Shown here piece after piece: positions 54,615-64,000 of a stretch of 64,000 bases of DNA. Within the stretch, counting starts at the first letter, position 1. Every line of letters starts with the position of its first letter. Origin of the DNA: Bacillus halotolerans (GTDB lineage: Bacteria; Bacillota; Bacilli; Bacillales; Bacillaceae); the NCBI RefSeq assembly GCF_001517105.1, contig NZ_LPVF01000008.1, positions 682,001 to 746,000 on the forward strand. Direction: 5' to 3'. The notes under the pieces were generated by a model, which saw only the letters and a list, made by a program, of their open reading frames with translations, made no database searches and was not told the origin of the DNA. The translations under genes and the position numbers were made by a program.

Positions 54615-56056
54615 TTTGTCAGTTCCTTTCCATTTGTATAATGTTTTGCCGCTTCTGAGATAAGCGCGATCAGTAAAAATAGCAAAATCAGCAATTGCGG
54701 AATCGTACTGTACACGGACGGATAAATTCCGAGAACGGACACAGACGGCAGCCAGCTTTCTGCATCAGACGGAAGGATCCCCGCGAGTTGCAGGCTGTGG
54801 ACGCCTGTTCCGAGAAATTTCACGCACATATACAGGACAACCGCCATTGACAGCAGAAAAAACGGCTTCAATGGAATGCGCATTCCGAGCCTCATCATAA
54901 GAACACCGACGATGACGAGAACGACAAGGCCCGCGGCTGTCCCGCCGATCAGCTCAGTGAGAGAGAGCTTTCCAACAAGGCCGATGAAAAAGATGACTGT
55001 TTCGAGCCCTTCCCTCACGACTGCCAGAAATGCAATGAGCGCAAAGGAAAGCAGGCTTCGCTTTTTCAGCGCCTGTGATTTCTGGACATTGATTTTTTCT
55101 CTCCACTTGTCCATCGAGGCGTTTCTATGCAGCCACACCCCGACATACAAAAGCATGACAGCGGACAGCAAGCCGGTGATTCCGCCTAGCAAGAAATTGT
55201 TTTCTCCGAATACATTCGAGGAGAACAGGAGGGTGACGCCGATTCCGGCTGCTAAGGAAACGAACATGCCTGCTGACGCGCCGCCCCAGATCCATGCAGA
55301 AGAACGGGTGACACGGGCTTTTTTTGTCATGGTCAAAAGCGCCCCGATGACAAGCAGCGCCTCCATTCCTTCTCGAATTGGGATCAAGGCCGCGTCCCAC
55401 CAGCTGTAGCTGCTCGAAGCAATCGGCTCAAGCAATTGAATCATTTCGTCAATTTGCTTTATGACCTGATCGGGATGGCTGTCGATTTCAGCCTTCATGA
55501 GTGCCAGATTTTCCTCCGATGTGGTATACGCTTCTTTGGATTGGGATACGACGTCTCCTTCTACGGCCAGCCAAGATGTGATTAAGTTGTCGATAGCGGC
55601 TGACGCTTCACCCATCTGTTTTTTTTCTATCAATTGTTTTGTGTCTTTTAAGCTTTGAATATAAGCTGTTAAGGACGCCCTTGATTGACCCGAGGATGCC
55701 TTCTTCAGCACAACAGCCTGCTGGTAGGTTTCTAAGTGAGAAGAAAGCTCTTCAAGCTGTGTTTCGAGTTTGTTCGCGTCTTGATTAATGAAAGAAAGAG
55801 AAATCATAGCGATATTCGAGTCCATTTTGCTGTGGGATGAAAGGTTTTCCTTCTTAATAGATGGTTCTTCCTTTTTCCACGCCGATTTGAAGGTCTCAAA
55901 TGTTTGCTGTGCGGAATCTATATCTCCGTCTTGTACAGATTTGATCATTTGCTTGTTTAATTCAAGCAGGGAAGCAATCGGATCATTTTCCGCATGCACC
56001 GCCGAACCGAAAAACATCAACAAGCTGAGTAATATAAGTGTCAGCCCCCGAGCCAT
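54611..56056 (-). CDS. efeU: high-affinity iron permease EfeU
   Basis: A 481-residue FTR1-type permease. A signal peptide (about 1-20, ends HAEN) and extracellular helical N-terminal domain precede seven spans that contain two REGxE iron-binding motifs: IREGMEALLV and VREGLETVIFF. The second ATG of the tandem pair (56056) is best spaced from the SD AGGAGG. Intact here with no frameshift. First gene of efeUOB, with a Fur box 18-32 nt upstream. Confidence 0.94.
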   Translation of the reverse strand: MARGLTLILLSLLMFFGSAVHAENDPIASLLELNKQMIKSVQDGDIDSAQQTFETFKSAWKKEEPSIKKENLSSHSKMDSNIAMISLSFINQDANKLETQLEELSSHLETYQQAVVLKKASSGQSRASLTAYIQSLKDTKQLIEKKQMGEASAAIDNLITSWLAVEGDVVSQSKEAYTTSEENLALMKAEIDSHPDQVIKQIDEMIQLLEPIASSSYSWWDAALIPIREGMEALLVIGALLTMTKKARVTRSSAWIWGGASAGMFVSLAAGIGVTLLFSSNVFGENNFLLGGITGLLSAVMLLYVGVWLHRNASMDKWREKINVQKSQALKKRSLLSFALIAFLAVVREGLETVIFFIGLVGKLSLTELIGGTAAGLVVLVIVGVLMMRLGMRIPLKPFFLLSMAVVLYMCVKFLGTGVHSLQLAGILPSDAESWLPSVSVLGIYPSVYSTIPQLLILLFLLIALISEAAKHYTNGKELTK

Positions 56057-56073
56057 CATGTTCCTCCTATAAT

Positions 56074-56088
56074 TGAAAATGATTATCA
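56074..56088. promoter_or_regulatory. Fur box of efeUOB
   Basis: TGAAAATGATTATCA matches the 7-1-7 Fur core TGATAATNATTATCA in 14 of 15 positions. It implies iron repression of the operon. Confidence 0.9.
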
Positions 56089-56167
56089 TTGTATATCATA
56101 ATCATAGCCAGTTCCCGATCTTTGTCAATGAAAATTTGAAGGTCTGAAAACCTTGGCGGAACAGCAA

Positions 56168-56196
56168 AAAGGCTGCCCTTTACAGGACAGCCTTTT
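56168..56196 (-). terminator. thiE terminator
   Basis: AAGGCTGCC ... GGACAGCCTT hairpin between thiE and efeU, T-run on the minus strand. Confidence 0.75.
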
Positions 56197-56210
56197 GAAG
56201 GCAAATCGGG

Positions 56211-57694
<1,484 letters not shown>

Positions 57695-57701
57695 ATTAGC
57701 A

Positions 57702-58610
57702 TCATCCTTTACTCTCTCTTTTTTTCGGATCCCATAAATACGATTTCGTATGTTCAAGCCAAGCTCTTGCCGCAAAGGACAAATAGCGATCCTTTCTCCA
57801 TATAATCGCAAGATGCCAAGGGATGACCGGATCGACAAGCGGAATGACTTTGACCTTTTCCGGGTCAAGGCCGCGGCATATGCGTTCCGGCAAAAGTCCG
57901 ATCCCCAGGTTGGCTGACACCATCTCACTGATAAAATCCCATTGTGAGGTTTCGTAAATGATATGAGGTCTGAATCCGGCCTTGATACATTCCATCATAA
58001 TTCGATTGTGGAGAACAAAATCCTCCCTGAAGAAAATAAAAGGCTCTTCCTTCAAATCCTGTAATCGGCTCTCTTTCTCACCCGACAGCCGGTGGGAAGG
58101 GTGTACGACAAGCATTAATGTTTCTTTTACGATCGTAAATGAATGAAAAATGTCTTCGTTTGCGGGGAGAACGACAACACCGATGTCAAGAGAACCGTCC
58201 CCAACGCCTTCTTGGACTTTGATAGAGCCGTCCTCAACGAGCTGAAAGGTCACATTCGGATAATTTTCCCGAAAATCGCCGAGCACTCGCGGGAAAAATC
58301 CTGAGCCGATCATCGGCGGCAGTCCGATTCGCACATGCCCTTTCTTGACCTCCATAATATCATTTAACTCAGATGTCAGGTTTTGAAATGATTTAATGAT
58401 TTCCTGTGCCTGCACATACATGCTATGGCCGGCGTCCGTCAGTTCCACCTGTCTGCCGTTTCGGTAAAAAAGCTCGATCCCAAGCTCCGCTTCTAAATTT
58501 TTGATCATTTTCGATATCGTCGGCTGAGAAACATAAAGTGATTGAGACGCCTTAGTAAAACTTTTCAGACGGGCGACCTCCAGAAAATATGTTAAATGGC
58601 GGATGTCCAT
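57702..58610 (-). CDS. ywbI: LysR-family regulator YwbI
   Basis: A 302-residue LysR regulator with N-terminal winged HTH ([39 protein letters not shown]) and a C-terminal periplasmic-binding-like effector domain (about 90-300). Divergent from ywbHG, which it likely regulates, in the arrangement of CidR-cidABC/LrgAB systems. ATG 58610 has AAAGGGTGA upstream; an in-frame TTG at 58634 is less likely. Followed by thiM in the same direction. Confidence 0.9.
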   Translation of the reverse strand: MDIRHLTYFLEVARLKSFTKASQSLYVSQPTISKMIKNLEAELGIELFYRNGRQVELTDAGHSMYVQAQEIIKSFQNLTSELNDIMEVKKGHVRIGLPPMIGSGFFPRVLGDFRENYPNVTFQLVEDGSIKVQEGVGDGSLDIGVVVLPANEDIFHSFTIVKETLMLVVHPSHRLSGEKESRLQDLKEEPFIFFREDFVLHNRIMMECIKAGFRPHIIYETSQWDFISEMVSANLGIGLLPERICRGLDPEKVKVIPLVDPVIPWHLAIIWRKDRYLSFAARAWLEHTKSYLWDPKKRESKG

Positions 58611-58715
58611 TTGTTTCACCCTTTCTATAGACAAAAGGAATACTTATTATGCTTAATATATATTTTACCTATAGCGTAACCTCATGTACAATATGAATAT
58701 AAGGGAGGCATCAAT

Positions 58716-59102
58716 ATGAAAAAACTGTTGCTAACCGTTATTCAAATCGCTCTGTTATTTATATTTGCTCGGCTGATTAATTGGGTGACAGCCCTTCTTC
58801 ATATAAATATTCCCGGCAGTATAATTGGGATTGTGATTCTTTTCACATTATTACACTTTAAAATCATCAAGCTTGAATGGATAGAGCTTGGCGCGGCGTG
58901 GCTTCTTGGGGAGCTGCTTTTATTTTTTATCCCATCTGCCGTCGGAGTGATTGAATACGGAGACATTATGTCAAAATTCGGTGTCAGCATTTTGCTTGTT
59001 GTCATCATCAGCACGTTTGTCGTGATGGTGTCCACAGGAACGCTTACACAAATCATTGCGAAAAGAAAGGAGAAAAAACATACGTGTTCATCGGAATTGT
59101 AA
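58716..59102 (+). CDS. ywbH: CidA/LrgA holin-like protein YwbH
   Basis: A 128-residue four-span protein of the CidA/LrgA family (ARLINWVTALLHINIPGSIIGIVILF, LLFFIPSAVGVIEYG). With YwbG it forms a holin-like or small-organic-acid export pair. In B. subtilis the paralogue pair (PftAB) carries pyruvate, so a carboxylate role is possible. SD AAGGGAGG precedes ATG 58716. Confidence 0.9.
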   Translation: MKKLLLTVIQIALLFIFARLINWVTALLHINIPGSIIGIVILFTLLHFKIIKLEWIELGAAWLLGELLLFFIPSAVGVIEYGDIMSKFGVSILLVVIISTFVVMVSTGTLTQIIAKRKEKKHTCSSEL

Positions 59103-59761
59103 GTTTGTTATTAACGGTTTTGGTGTATTTAGGAGCAAAAAAAGTATATTCGCGTTTTCCGCGAGTCTATACGTCGCCGCTATTGGTGACGCCCGCTGTG
59201 TTAGTCGGTCTGCTGCTGCTGGTTAATGTCCCGTACGAGACATATAATCTCGGCGGTGAAGTGCTGACCGATATGCTTCAGCCGGCTACCGTGGCATTTG
59301 CGATCCCGCTTTATAAATATTTCCCTGTTTTAAAGAAATACGCAGTGGAAATTATTTTAAACGTCGCCCTCGGCTCATGCATCGCGATTATTTCTACAGC
59401 TCTTATTGCGAAATGGCTTCATCTCGGAACTGGCTTGATTGACAGCCTCGTTCCAAGATCAGTGACAACGCCGATCGCTATGAACGTATCTGAAATGATC
59501 GGCGGAATGCCTGCGGTCACAGCTATATTTGTCATTTTGACTGCATTGTTCGGCACCGTCATCGGCCCGATGGTCATCCGCTATTTCCGCATTGATAACG
59601 AAATTGCGCGGGGCGTGCTGCTCGGCACAAGCGCACATGGAGCGGGCACATCCAAAGCATTTGAGCTTAGCTCAGTGTCCGGCACGATTTCCAGCGTGTC
59701 AATGATCCTTGCGGCGATTATGACGCTTTGCGCGGCGCCGTTTTTACTTTCATTTATGTAG
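59084..59761 (+). CDS. ywbG: CidB/LrgB-family protein YwbG
   Basis: A 225-residue partner of the CidA/LrgA protein, with about seven spans. Conserved features include PRSVTTPIAMNVSEMIGGMPAVTA and GTSAHGAGTSKAFE. GTG 59084 overlaps ywbH by 19 nt with the SD AAAGGAG, so the two are translationally coupled. Confidence 0.92.
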   Translation: MFIGIVSLLLTVLVYLGAKKVYSRFPRVYTSPLLVTPAVLVGLLLLVNVPYETYNLGGEVLTDMLQPATVAFAIPLYKYFPVLKKYAVEIILNVALGSCIAIISTALIAKWLHLGTGLIDSLVPRSVTTPIAMNVSEMIGGMPAVTAIFVILTALFGTVIGPMVIRYFRIDNEIARGVLLGTSAHGAGTSKAFELSSVSGTISSVSMILAAIMTLCAAPFLLSFM

Positions 59762-59764
59762 GTA

Positions 59765-59796
59765 GAAAAAACTGTCCTGGCAAGGGCAGTTTTTTT
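59765..59796 (+). terminator. ywbHG terminator
   Basis: AAAAACTGTCC(tggcaa)GGGCAGTTTTTTT. Confidence 0.9.
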
Positions 59797-59868
59797 GTGT
59801 CTCCTTCCATTGAAAAGCTGAGAAATTACAATATAATGTAATTTGTGGATACTAAAGGAGGAGCCCTC

Positions 59869-61071
59869 ATGCGCAGTTTGCAGGTGAAACGGCATTACGC
59901 CGCGTTAAAAGGATTTTATTTATTTGCTTTCCTGGGCACAGGCAGTATCATTCCGCTGCTCAGTATGTATTTAACAAAGGAACAGCATGTAAGCGGCTCA
60001 CAAGTCGGCTTGATTATGTCACTCGGCCCGATTGTGATGATCTTTTTCCAGCCGTTTTGGGGTATGCTGAGCGATTATACGCAAAAAACAAAAAGCCTGC
60101 TTGCGGTTTGCACATCGGTAACAGGTGTCATCGGGCTCGGCTACATCGCATTTGACGGCTTTCCGTTGTTTATTCTGATTGCAGCCTGTTTTGCAGCCTT
60201 TCAGAGCACAATCATTCCATTGTCAGACAGCATTTCTTTACGCTACACACAACAAACAAACGGAAACTACGGCGGAATCCGCCTGTTTGGTTCTCTCGGC
60301 TTCGGCATTGCGGTGTTTGTCATGGGACAGGTGACGAATCAGCTGTACCCCATTCACGTCATCTTTATCTTTGGCTGTGCCTTTCTGTGCATGGCAGCCA
60401 TATTAGCATCACAGATGCCGGGCCAGCAGAAAACAAAAACAAAGATCAACATCCGCAAAGGGTTCCGGGAGCTGGTCAGCAACAAAACTTTCCTCATCTT
60501 TATGATCATCACCTTTACGACATTCGCACCAAATTTAGCGAACAATACATACTTCAGTCTGTTTCTCGACAAAAGCGGCGCGTCTCTTTCCGCCATTGGC
60601 CTTTTATTTTTTATCGGAGTGATCTCAGAAATTCCGTTTATGAGGTTTGCACAGAAATTCATAGATAAAATGGGATTGCTCAATGTCATCATACTGTCCG
60701 GCGGGGTTTCATTATTCAGATGGACGCTTTACTTCACAGAGCCTTCGTTATGGCTCATTTATGCGACGGTATGTCTCCAAGGCGTTTCTATTGGTTTATT
60801 TATTCCGGCGGCGCTGCAATACGTCAAAAAGATTACCCCGAGCCATGTGGAGGCGACAGCGCTAACCATGTACGCCGCCATCGGCAACGGATTCGGCAAC
60901 TGGTTCTGTACGTTTGTTGGCGGATACATTTTTGACTACATTTCCATCTTCGCGGTCTATCTGCTCTTCGCCATTCTCAGCATAGCGGGCGCAGGGCTGA
61001 CATTATATTTAATAAAAGCAGAAAAAAATAAACATACGCTTCATCAGCCGGCTGTTACTTTTAAACCATAA
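59869..61071 (+). CDS. ywbF: MFS sugar/nucleoside-type transporter YwbF
   Basis: A 400-residue MFS protein with about 12 spans of the nucleoside:H+ symporter/PheP-related (YwbF) type. Features include GFYLFAFLGTGSIIPLLSMYL, RLFGSLGFGIAVF and NGNYGGIR. No specific substrate is evident. ATG 59869 has AAAGGAGGAG upstream; the ATG at 59845 is upstream of that SD and is not used. Confidence 0.85.
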   Translation: MRSLQVKRHYAALKGFYLFAFLGTGSIIPLLSMYLTKEQHVSGSQVGLIMSLGPIVMIFFQPFWGMLSDYTQKTKSLLAVCTSVTGVIGLGYIAFDGFPLFILIAACFAAFQSTIIPLSDSISLRYTQQTNGNYGGIRLFGSLGFGIAVFVMGQVTNQLYPIHVIFIFGCAFLCMAAILASQMPGQQKTKTKINIRKGFRELVSNKTFLIFMIITFTTFAPNLANNTYFSLFLDKSGASLSAIGLLFFIGVISEIPFMRFAQKFIDKMGLLNVIILSGGVSLFRWTLYFTEPSLWLIYATVCLQGVSIGLFIPAALQYVKKITPSHVEATALTMYAAIGNGFGNWFCTFVGGYIFDYISIFAVYLLFAILSIAGAGLTLYLIKAEKNKHTLHQPAVTFKP

Positions 61072-61105
61072 CGACTATAATGAATAAAAAGAAAGGAAGT
61101 GTGCT

Positions 61106-61303
61106 ATGAACGGGCAAGAGCGGAGCAGCATTTCTAAAGGATTACAGGTTGATATTGTCTTGAAAGCGGATCAAAAAACAGGAAAACTGACGCGAGGCAC
61201 AGTGAAGGATATTTTGACGAAATCAAGCTATCACCCGCACGGCATTAAAGTCCGTCTGGAAGATGGCCGTATCGGACGCGTCCAGCAAATCATTTCTACA
61301 TAA
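61106..61303 (+). CDS. ywbE: conserved small protein YwbE
   Basis: A 65-residue protein of the YwbE family (PF09962): RSSISKGLQVDIVLKADQKTG, then LTRGTVKDILTKSS, HPHGIKVRLEDGRIGRVQQII. Likely a small beta-barrel (SH3/Tudor-like) of unknown role. SD GAAAGGAAG precedes ATG 61106. Converges with ywbD. Confidence 0.88.
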   Translation: MNGQERSSISKGLQVDIVLKADQKTGKLTRGTVKDILTKSSYHPHGIKVRLEDGRIGRVQQIIST

Positions 61304-61335
61304 AAAATCTGCCCTGAACCGGGCAGATTTTTTCT
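61303..61335. terminator. bidirectional terminator ywbE/ywbD
   Basis: AATCTGCCC(tgaacc)GGGCAGATTTTTTC. Confidence 0.9.
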
Positions 61336-61337
61336 TT

Positions 61338-62525
61338 TTATTTTTTCTGCAGAAAGACAACCTTTAAGTAATTGCCTTCCGGATATGCTGACATCGTTTT
61401 AAAGTCCTCTGGCAATGTAAATTCCTCTATGATCGTATAGCGTTCATTTGTTTCTTTGAACGCGGCATCGATAAAGCCTTTGAATTTCTTCATTCCGAAG
61501 GCGCTGCTGTTTGTAGAGGCGACAATGATGCCCTTGTCGGCTGTAATCGCGATCGTTTCCTTCAGCAGATTTTTATAATCCTTGGCCGCGCTGAAGGTGC
61601 GTTTTTTTGTGCGGGCAAAGGATGGCGGGTCGAGAACAATCAGATCAAAGCGCAGATCCTTTTTCGCCGCATATGAGAAGTATTTAAAAACATCCATCAC
61701 TTTAATATCGTGCGCCTCGTAATCCAGCTTGTTCACGCTGAATTGCTCGATCGTTTTGGCGAGGCTTCGATTTGCCACGTCCACGCTTGTTGTTTTTTCC
61801 GCTCCGCCTAACGCTGCCGCCACTGAGAACGCACCCGTATAAGAAAACGTGTTTAAAACGTTTTTTCCACTGGCATAGCGGTCTCTGATCGCTTTGCGCA
61901 CATGTCTTTGATCTAAAAAGATACCTGTCATGGCGCCTTCGTTTAAATCAACCGCGTATTGTATCCCGTTTTCTTGAATGATGATCGGGAACTCGCCTCT
62001 TTCCCCCTTCACGAAGTCATCATCCTCGACATACTGTCCAGCCGTATCGAAGCGTTTCTTTTCGTAAATCGCTTTATATTCAATATCCAGTTCATCCAGA
62101 GCGGCAATCAGCGTTTCTTTAAAAGTGTAAATGCCTTTGCTGTACCATTGGAGCAGCAGGTACCCTTCATAATAATCAACGGTGACGCCGCCAATGCCGT
62201 CGCCCTCACCGTTGAAGAGGCGGAAAGCCGATGTATCAGGCGCCGCAAAAAGATTTGTACGCGCTTGTACCGCTTTTGTTAATTTACTGAGGAAAAATGC
62301 TTGGTCGATTTGTTCATTTTTATTGCGGGTAAGCGTCCAGCCGACCCCTTTGTTTTGCAGGCCGTAGTAGCCCCTTGCGAGAAACTCGCCGCTTTCAGAC
62401 ACGACATCAACGAGGTCGCCTTCTTTGACGTGCCCCGCACTGCCGGTGAGAGCTTCCTTTTCGATCAGCGGATAGCCTTTTTTGATTTTTGCAGCATGTG
62501 CTTGCTTTAGGGTGAGTAGCTTCAT
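61338..62525 (-). CDS. ywbD: 23S rRNA methyltransferase-like YwbD (PUA + SAM-MTase)
   Basis: A 395-residue RlmI-like enzyme: N-terminal PUA RNA-binding domain (about 1-85), a linking domain, and a C-terminal Rossmann methyltransferase (about 190-395) with SAM motif VLNTFSYTGAFSVAAALGGA and catalytic LIVLDPPSFA (DPPSF). A homologue in staphylococci (RlmQ) has been described as a 23S rRNA m7G enzyme, to my memory; the exact site here is inference. ATG 62525 has AAAGAGG upstream. Confidence 0.88.
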   Translation of the reverse strand: MKLLTLKQAHAAKIKKGYPLIEKEALTGSAGHVKEGDLVDVVSESGEFLARGYYGLQNKGVGWTLTRNKNEQIDQAFFLSKLTKAVQARTNLFAAPDTSAFRLFNGEGDGIGGVTVDYYEGYLLLQWYSKGIYTFKETLIAALDELDIEYKAIYEKKRFDTAGQYVEDDDFVKGERGEFPIIIQENGIQYAVDLNEGAMTGIFLDQRHVRKAIRDRYASGKNVLNTFSYTGAFSVAAALGGAEKTTSVDVANRSLAKTIEQFSVNKLDYEAHDIKVMDVFKYFSYAAKKDLRFDLIVLDPPSFARTKKRTFSAAKDYKNLLKETIAITADKGIIVASTNSSAFGMKKFKGFIDAAFKETNERYTIIEEFTLPEDFKTMSAYPEGNYLKVVFLQKK

Positions 62526-62646
62526 ATATGTTCGTCCTCTTTCTGTTTGCTTTTTCTTATCGTACCACAAAACGCCAAGATGTCTTCATTGACAGAAAGG
62601 AAAGGTTTTTCTACGATAGACAAAAAGAGTTTCTAGGAGGAACAGC

Positions 62647-63027
62647 ATGGCAAAACGAATTGACCATACAGGCATTATGGTAAGAGATATGAACGCGTCC
62701 ATTTCATTTTATGAAGAGGTTCTCGGCATGAAATTGAAGGACCGCATCACTCATACGAACGGTATTATCGAGCTTGCTTTTCTAGGCTTTGAAGATGGTC
62801 CGGAAACAGAAATCGAACTGATTCAAGGCTACAGCAGCGAGCTTCCCGCCGAAGGTAAAGTGCATCACATTGCCCTGCTGACTGATGATATCGCGGCCGA
62901 ATATACAAAAGCGGAAAGAATGAATGCAAAATTTATCGACGAAGAGATCACAACACTTCCAAACGGGTATCGGTATTTTTATATCGAAGGTCCTGACGGC
63001 GAGTGGATAGAGTTCTTTCAGCGGTAA
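62647..63027 (+). CDS. ywbC: glyoxalase I family protein YwbC (GloA)
   Basis: A 126-residue VOC-superfamily enzyme with two beta-alpha-beta-beta-beta modules. Metal ligands fit His5 of RIDHTGIMV, Glu55/57 of TEIELIQ, His74 of HHIAL and Glu120-123 of GEWIEFFQ. Detoxifies methylglyoxal, probably as its bacillithiol or thiol adduct. SD AGGAGG precedes ATG 62647. Confidence 0.9.
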   Translation: MAKRIDHTGIMVRDMNASISFYEEVLGMKLKDRITHTNGIIELAFLGFEDGPETEIELIQGYSSELPAEGKVHHIALLTDDIAAEYTKAERMNAKFIDEEITTLPNGYRYFYIEGPDGEWIEFFQR

Positions 63028-63028
63028 G

Positions 63029-63066
63029 AAAAAAGAACGTATCTCTGTTTAGGGGTACGTTCTTTT
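63029..63066. terminator. bidirectional terminator ywbC/ywbB
   Basis: AAAGAACGTA ... TACGTTCTTTTC between converging genes. Confidence 0.85.
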
Positions 63067-63067
63067 C

Positions 63068-63745
63068 TTATCTATACCAATTCATATACGTAGTTTCATC
63101 GCAAAACATGGCCTCCCAGCCCATACGCTGAACCATGTCATGAATGTTTTCATCTTTCGCAAGAAAAACATTCATGAATGAGTCATATACACTCATAAAT
63201 ACAAAATCCATTTTCTCATCAGTCAAAATGAGCTCTGCGGCGGCTTCATCAAGAACCGTCCGCAAGTTAGCCTCAGTTGTGTCCAGAAAGCCGCTGTTTT
63301 CCACAATTGGTTCTGAGTAATAAAACCGATTGGAGCCGTTGTAACGAAGCACTTTTACCAAACCGGGAATATGAAAATTTGAAATATGGTCCTCACTGGG
63401 ATAAAAGAGATCTCCTTTTAAGTTCGCATGTAAAAGTTCAGCCAAATCCTCTCTCGCGTACTCATCCCTTAAAGCAAATATCGATGTCTTCAAAGCCAGC
63501 GCCAGCTCTGCATGTGTTTGGAATCCGCATGAAGACATGATCTCTTTCCATGTAACTGCTTTTCCTTTTTCCCTTACTTCTTGATCATTTGGATAAATAT
63601 GCTCATACTCATTTTTTCTCTTAGCTTTTTCCCACCCTTCAGGCATTTGAATAAAAGGAGAAAATAAAATAGCAGCTGATGTATATTCAACTGGTATTTG
63701 TTTTAAGATTGGTGATTCGTCATCTAACCATATGTATTCTAGCAT
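63068..63745 (-). CDS. ywbB: DUF2711-family protein YwbB
   Basis: A 225-residue cytoplasmic protein of the DUF2711 group (LEYIWLDDESPILKQIPVEYTSAAILFSPFIQMPEGWEK). No function is established for the family. ATG 63745 has GGGGTGCGC just upstream; an in-frame ATG at 63772 (with partially repeated codons MLEY) has no SD. It lies downstream of ywbA, about 90 nt away. Confidence 0.83.
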   Translation of the reverse strand: MLEYIWLDDESPILKQIPVEYTSAAILFSPFIQMPEGWEKAKRKNEYEHIYPNDQEVREKGKAVTWKEIMSSCGFQTHAELALALKTSIFALRDEYAREDLAELLHANLKGDLFYPSEDHISNFHIPGLVKVLRYNGSNRFYYSEPIVENSGFLDTTEANLRTVLDEAAAELILTDEKMDFVFMSVYDSFMNVFLAKDENIHDMVQRMGWEAMFCDETTYMNWYR

Positions 63746-63790
63746 GCGCACCCCATTTACATATTCTAACATTTACTCATAGTTGATAGA

Positions 63791-63821
63791 AGATCATCAG
63801 CCCTTTAACAGCTGATGATCT
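63791..63821. other. 11-bp hairpin between ywbA and ywbB
   Basis: AGATCATCAGC(9-nt loop)GCTGATGATCT, perfect arms. The minus strand has only a short U-rich tail, so a weak terminator or mRNA-stability element after ywbA. Confidence 0.55.
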
Positions 63822-63833
63822 ATTACAGCTACA

Positions 63834-64000
63834 TCACGTCACATTTTTATCCCCGGATTCAACCGCACTCTCTTCCTTCCATTTTTGATGATCCCATATT
63901 CTGAAAAACGGATAGTAGAGAGCACATGTAATGAGCAGGTTCACCAGCTGCATGACCGCTCCCGATACTTTTCCGCCTGTCGCCAGGTACCCTGATATGA
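63834..64000 (-). CDS. ywbA: PTS EIIC component YwbA, C-terminal end (partial)
   Basis: The minus-strand frame from the window edge ends GYLATGGKVSGAVMQLVNLL, then a last hydrophobic helix (ITCALYYPFFRIWD) and a charged tail (QKWKEESAVESGDKNVT), stop at 63834-63836. This is the C-terminus of cellobiose/oligosaccharide-type (Lac family) EIIC proteins. The N-terminal part is outside the window. Confidence 0.8.
   Translation of the reverse strand, partial: ISGYLATGGKVSGAVMQLVNLLITCALYYPFFRIWDHQKWKEESAVESGDKNVT

Noticed and set aside
54876-55409. 177-codon plus-strand frame opposite efeU
   Set aside because: Shadow of the permease coding strand; Ser/Pro/Thr-rich translation with no family match.

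Overview
The window is chromosomal DNA from Bacillus subtilis or a very close relative. Gene order, protein lengths and regulatory signals match the B. subtilis segment running from the rocABC/rocG arginine-catabolism genes through sps, sacPA, vpr, qox, gal, slrA, efeUOB and thiME to ywbA. I recognised this by recall of families and gene order, not by a database search. An origin-proximal position is supported by an exact-consensus parS site (36035-36050) and a cluster of DnaA boxes (32168-32336).

Layout. 1-201: broken 3' end of an MFS transporter (ywfA). 233-6468: rocC-rocB-rocA and rocG, with two sigma-L (-12/-24) promoters and two RocR-type palindromes between rocA and rocG. 6651-7115: yweA, a secreted BslA paralogue. 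7443-17602: the leftward sps operon (spsA to spsL), which makes spore-surface polysaccharide and combines a dTDP-rhamnose branch with a nonulosonate-like branch. 17923-18467: gerQ, divergent from sps behind a near-perfect sigma-E promoter, but frameshifted in an A7 tract. 18513-26726: ywdK, ywdJ, ywdI, ywdH, ung, ywdF, a PadR-regulator/membrane-protein module, pdxK and ywdA. 26820-31915: sucrose genes sacA, sacP and sacT with the RNA antiterminator target and terminator, the Rex-box-controlled ywcJ, and ywcI. 32443-36834: vpr, ywcH and nfrA1. 36937-39969: rodA, an extra Eis-like acetyltransferase absent from the strain-168 order as I remember it, and ywcE. 40009-43955: the cytochrome aa3 quinol oxidase operon qoxABCD. 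44470-47985: ywzA, galT, galK and gtcA. 47982-51452: the ywcC repressor (also disrupted at an A7 tract), slrA, ywcB and ywcA. 51497-56056: ywbO and the Fur-boxed iron importer efeUOB. 56211-64000: thiE/thiM, ywbI with ywbHG, ywbF, ywbE, ywbD, ywbC, ywbB and the end of ywbA.

The modules work as follows. rocABC and rocG turn arginine and ornithine breakdown products into glutamate and 2-oxoglutarate. sps and gerQ act late in sporulation at the spore surface. SacP imports and phosphorylates sucrose, SacA hydrolyses it, and SacT relieves termination. Qox is the main aerobic terminal oxidase. YwcC and SlrA feed into the SinR biofilm switch. EfeUOB imports iron.

I do not see a wholly new multi-gene system. 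The observations most worth a second look are the two A7-tract frameshifts just after good start codons (gerQ, ywcC), the internal deletion in ywfA, the Eis-like insertion beside rodA, matching PadR-operator dyads at 24305-24323 and 25314-25334, the SD-masking hairpin before a 19-codon ORF upstream of ywcBA, and the cluster of chromosome-organisation sites.
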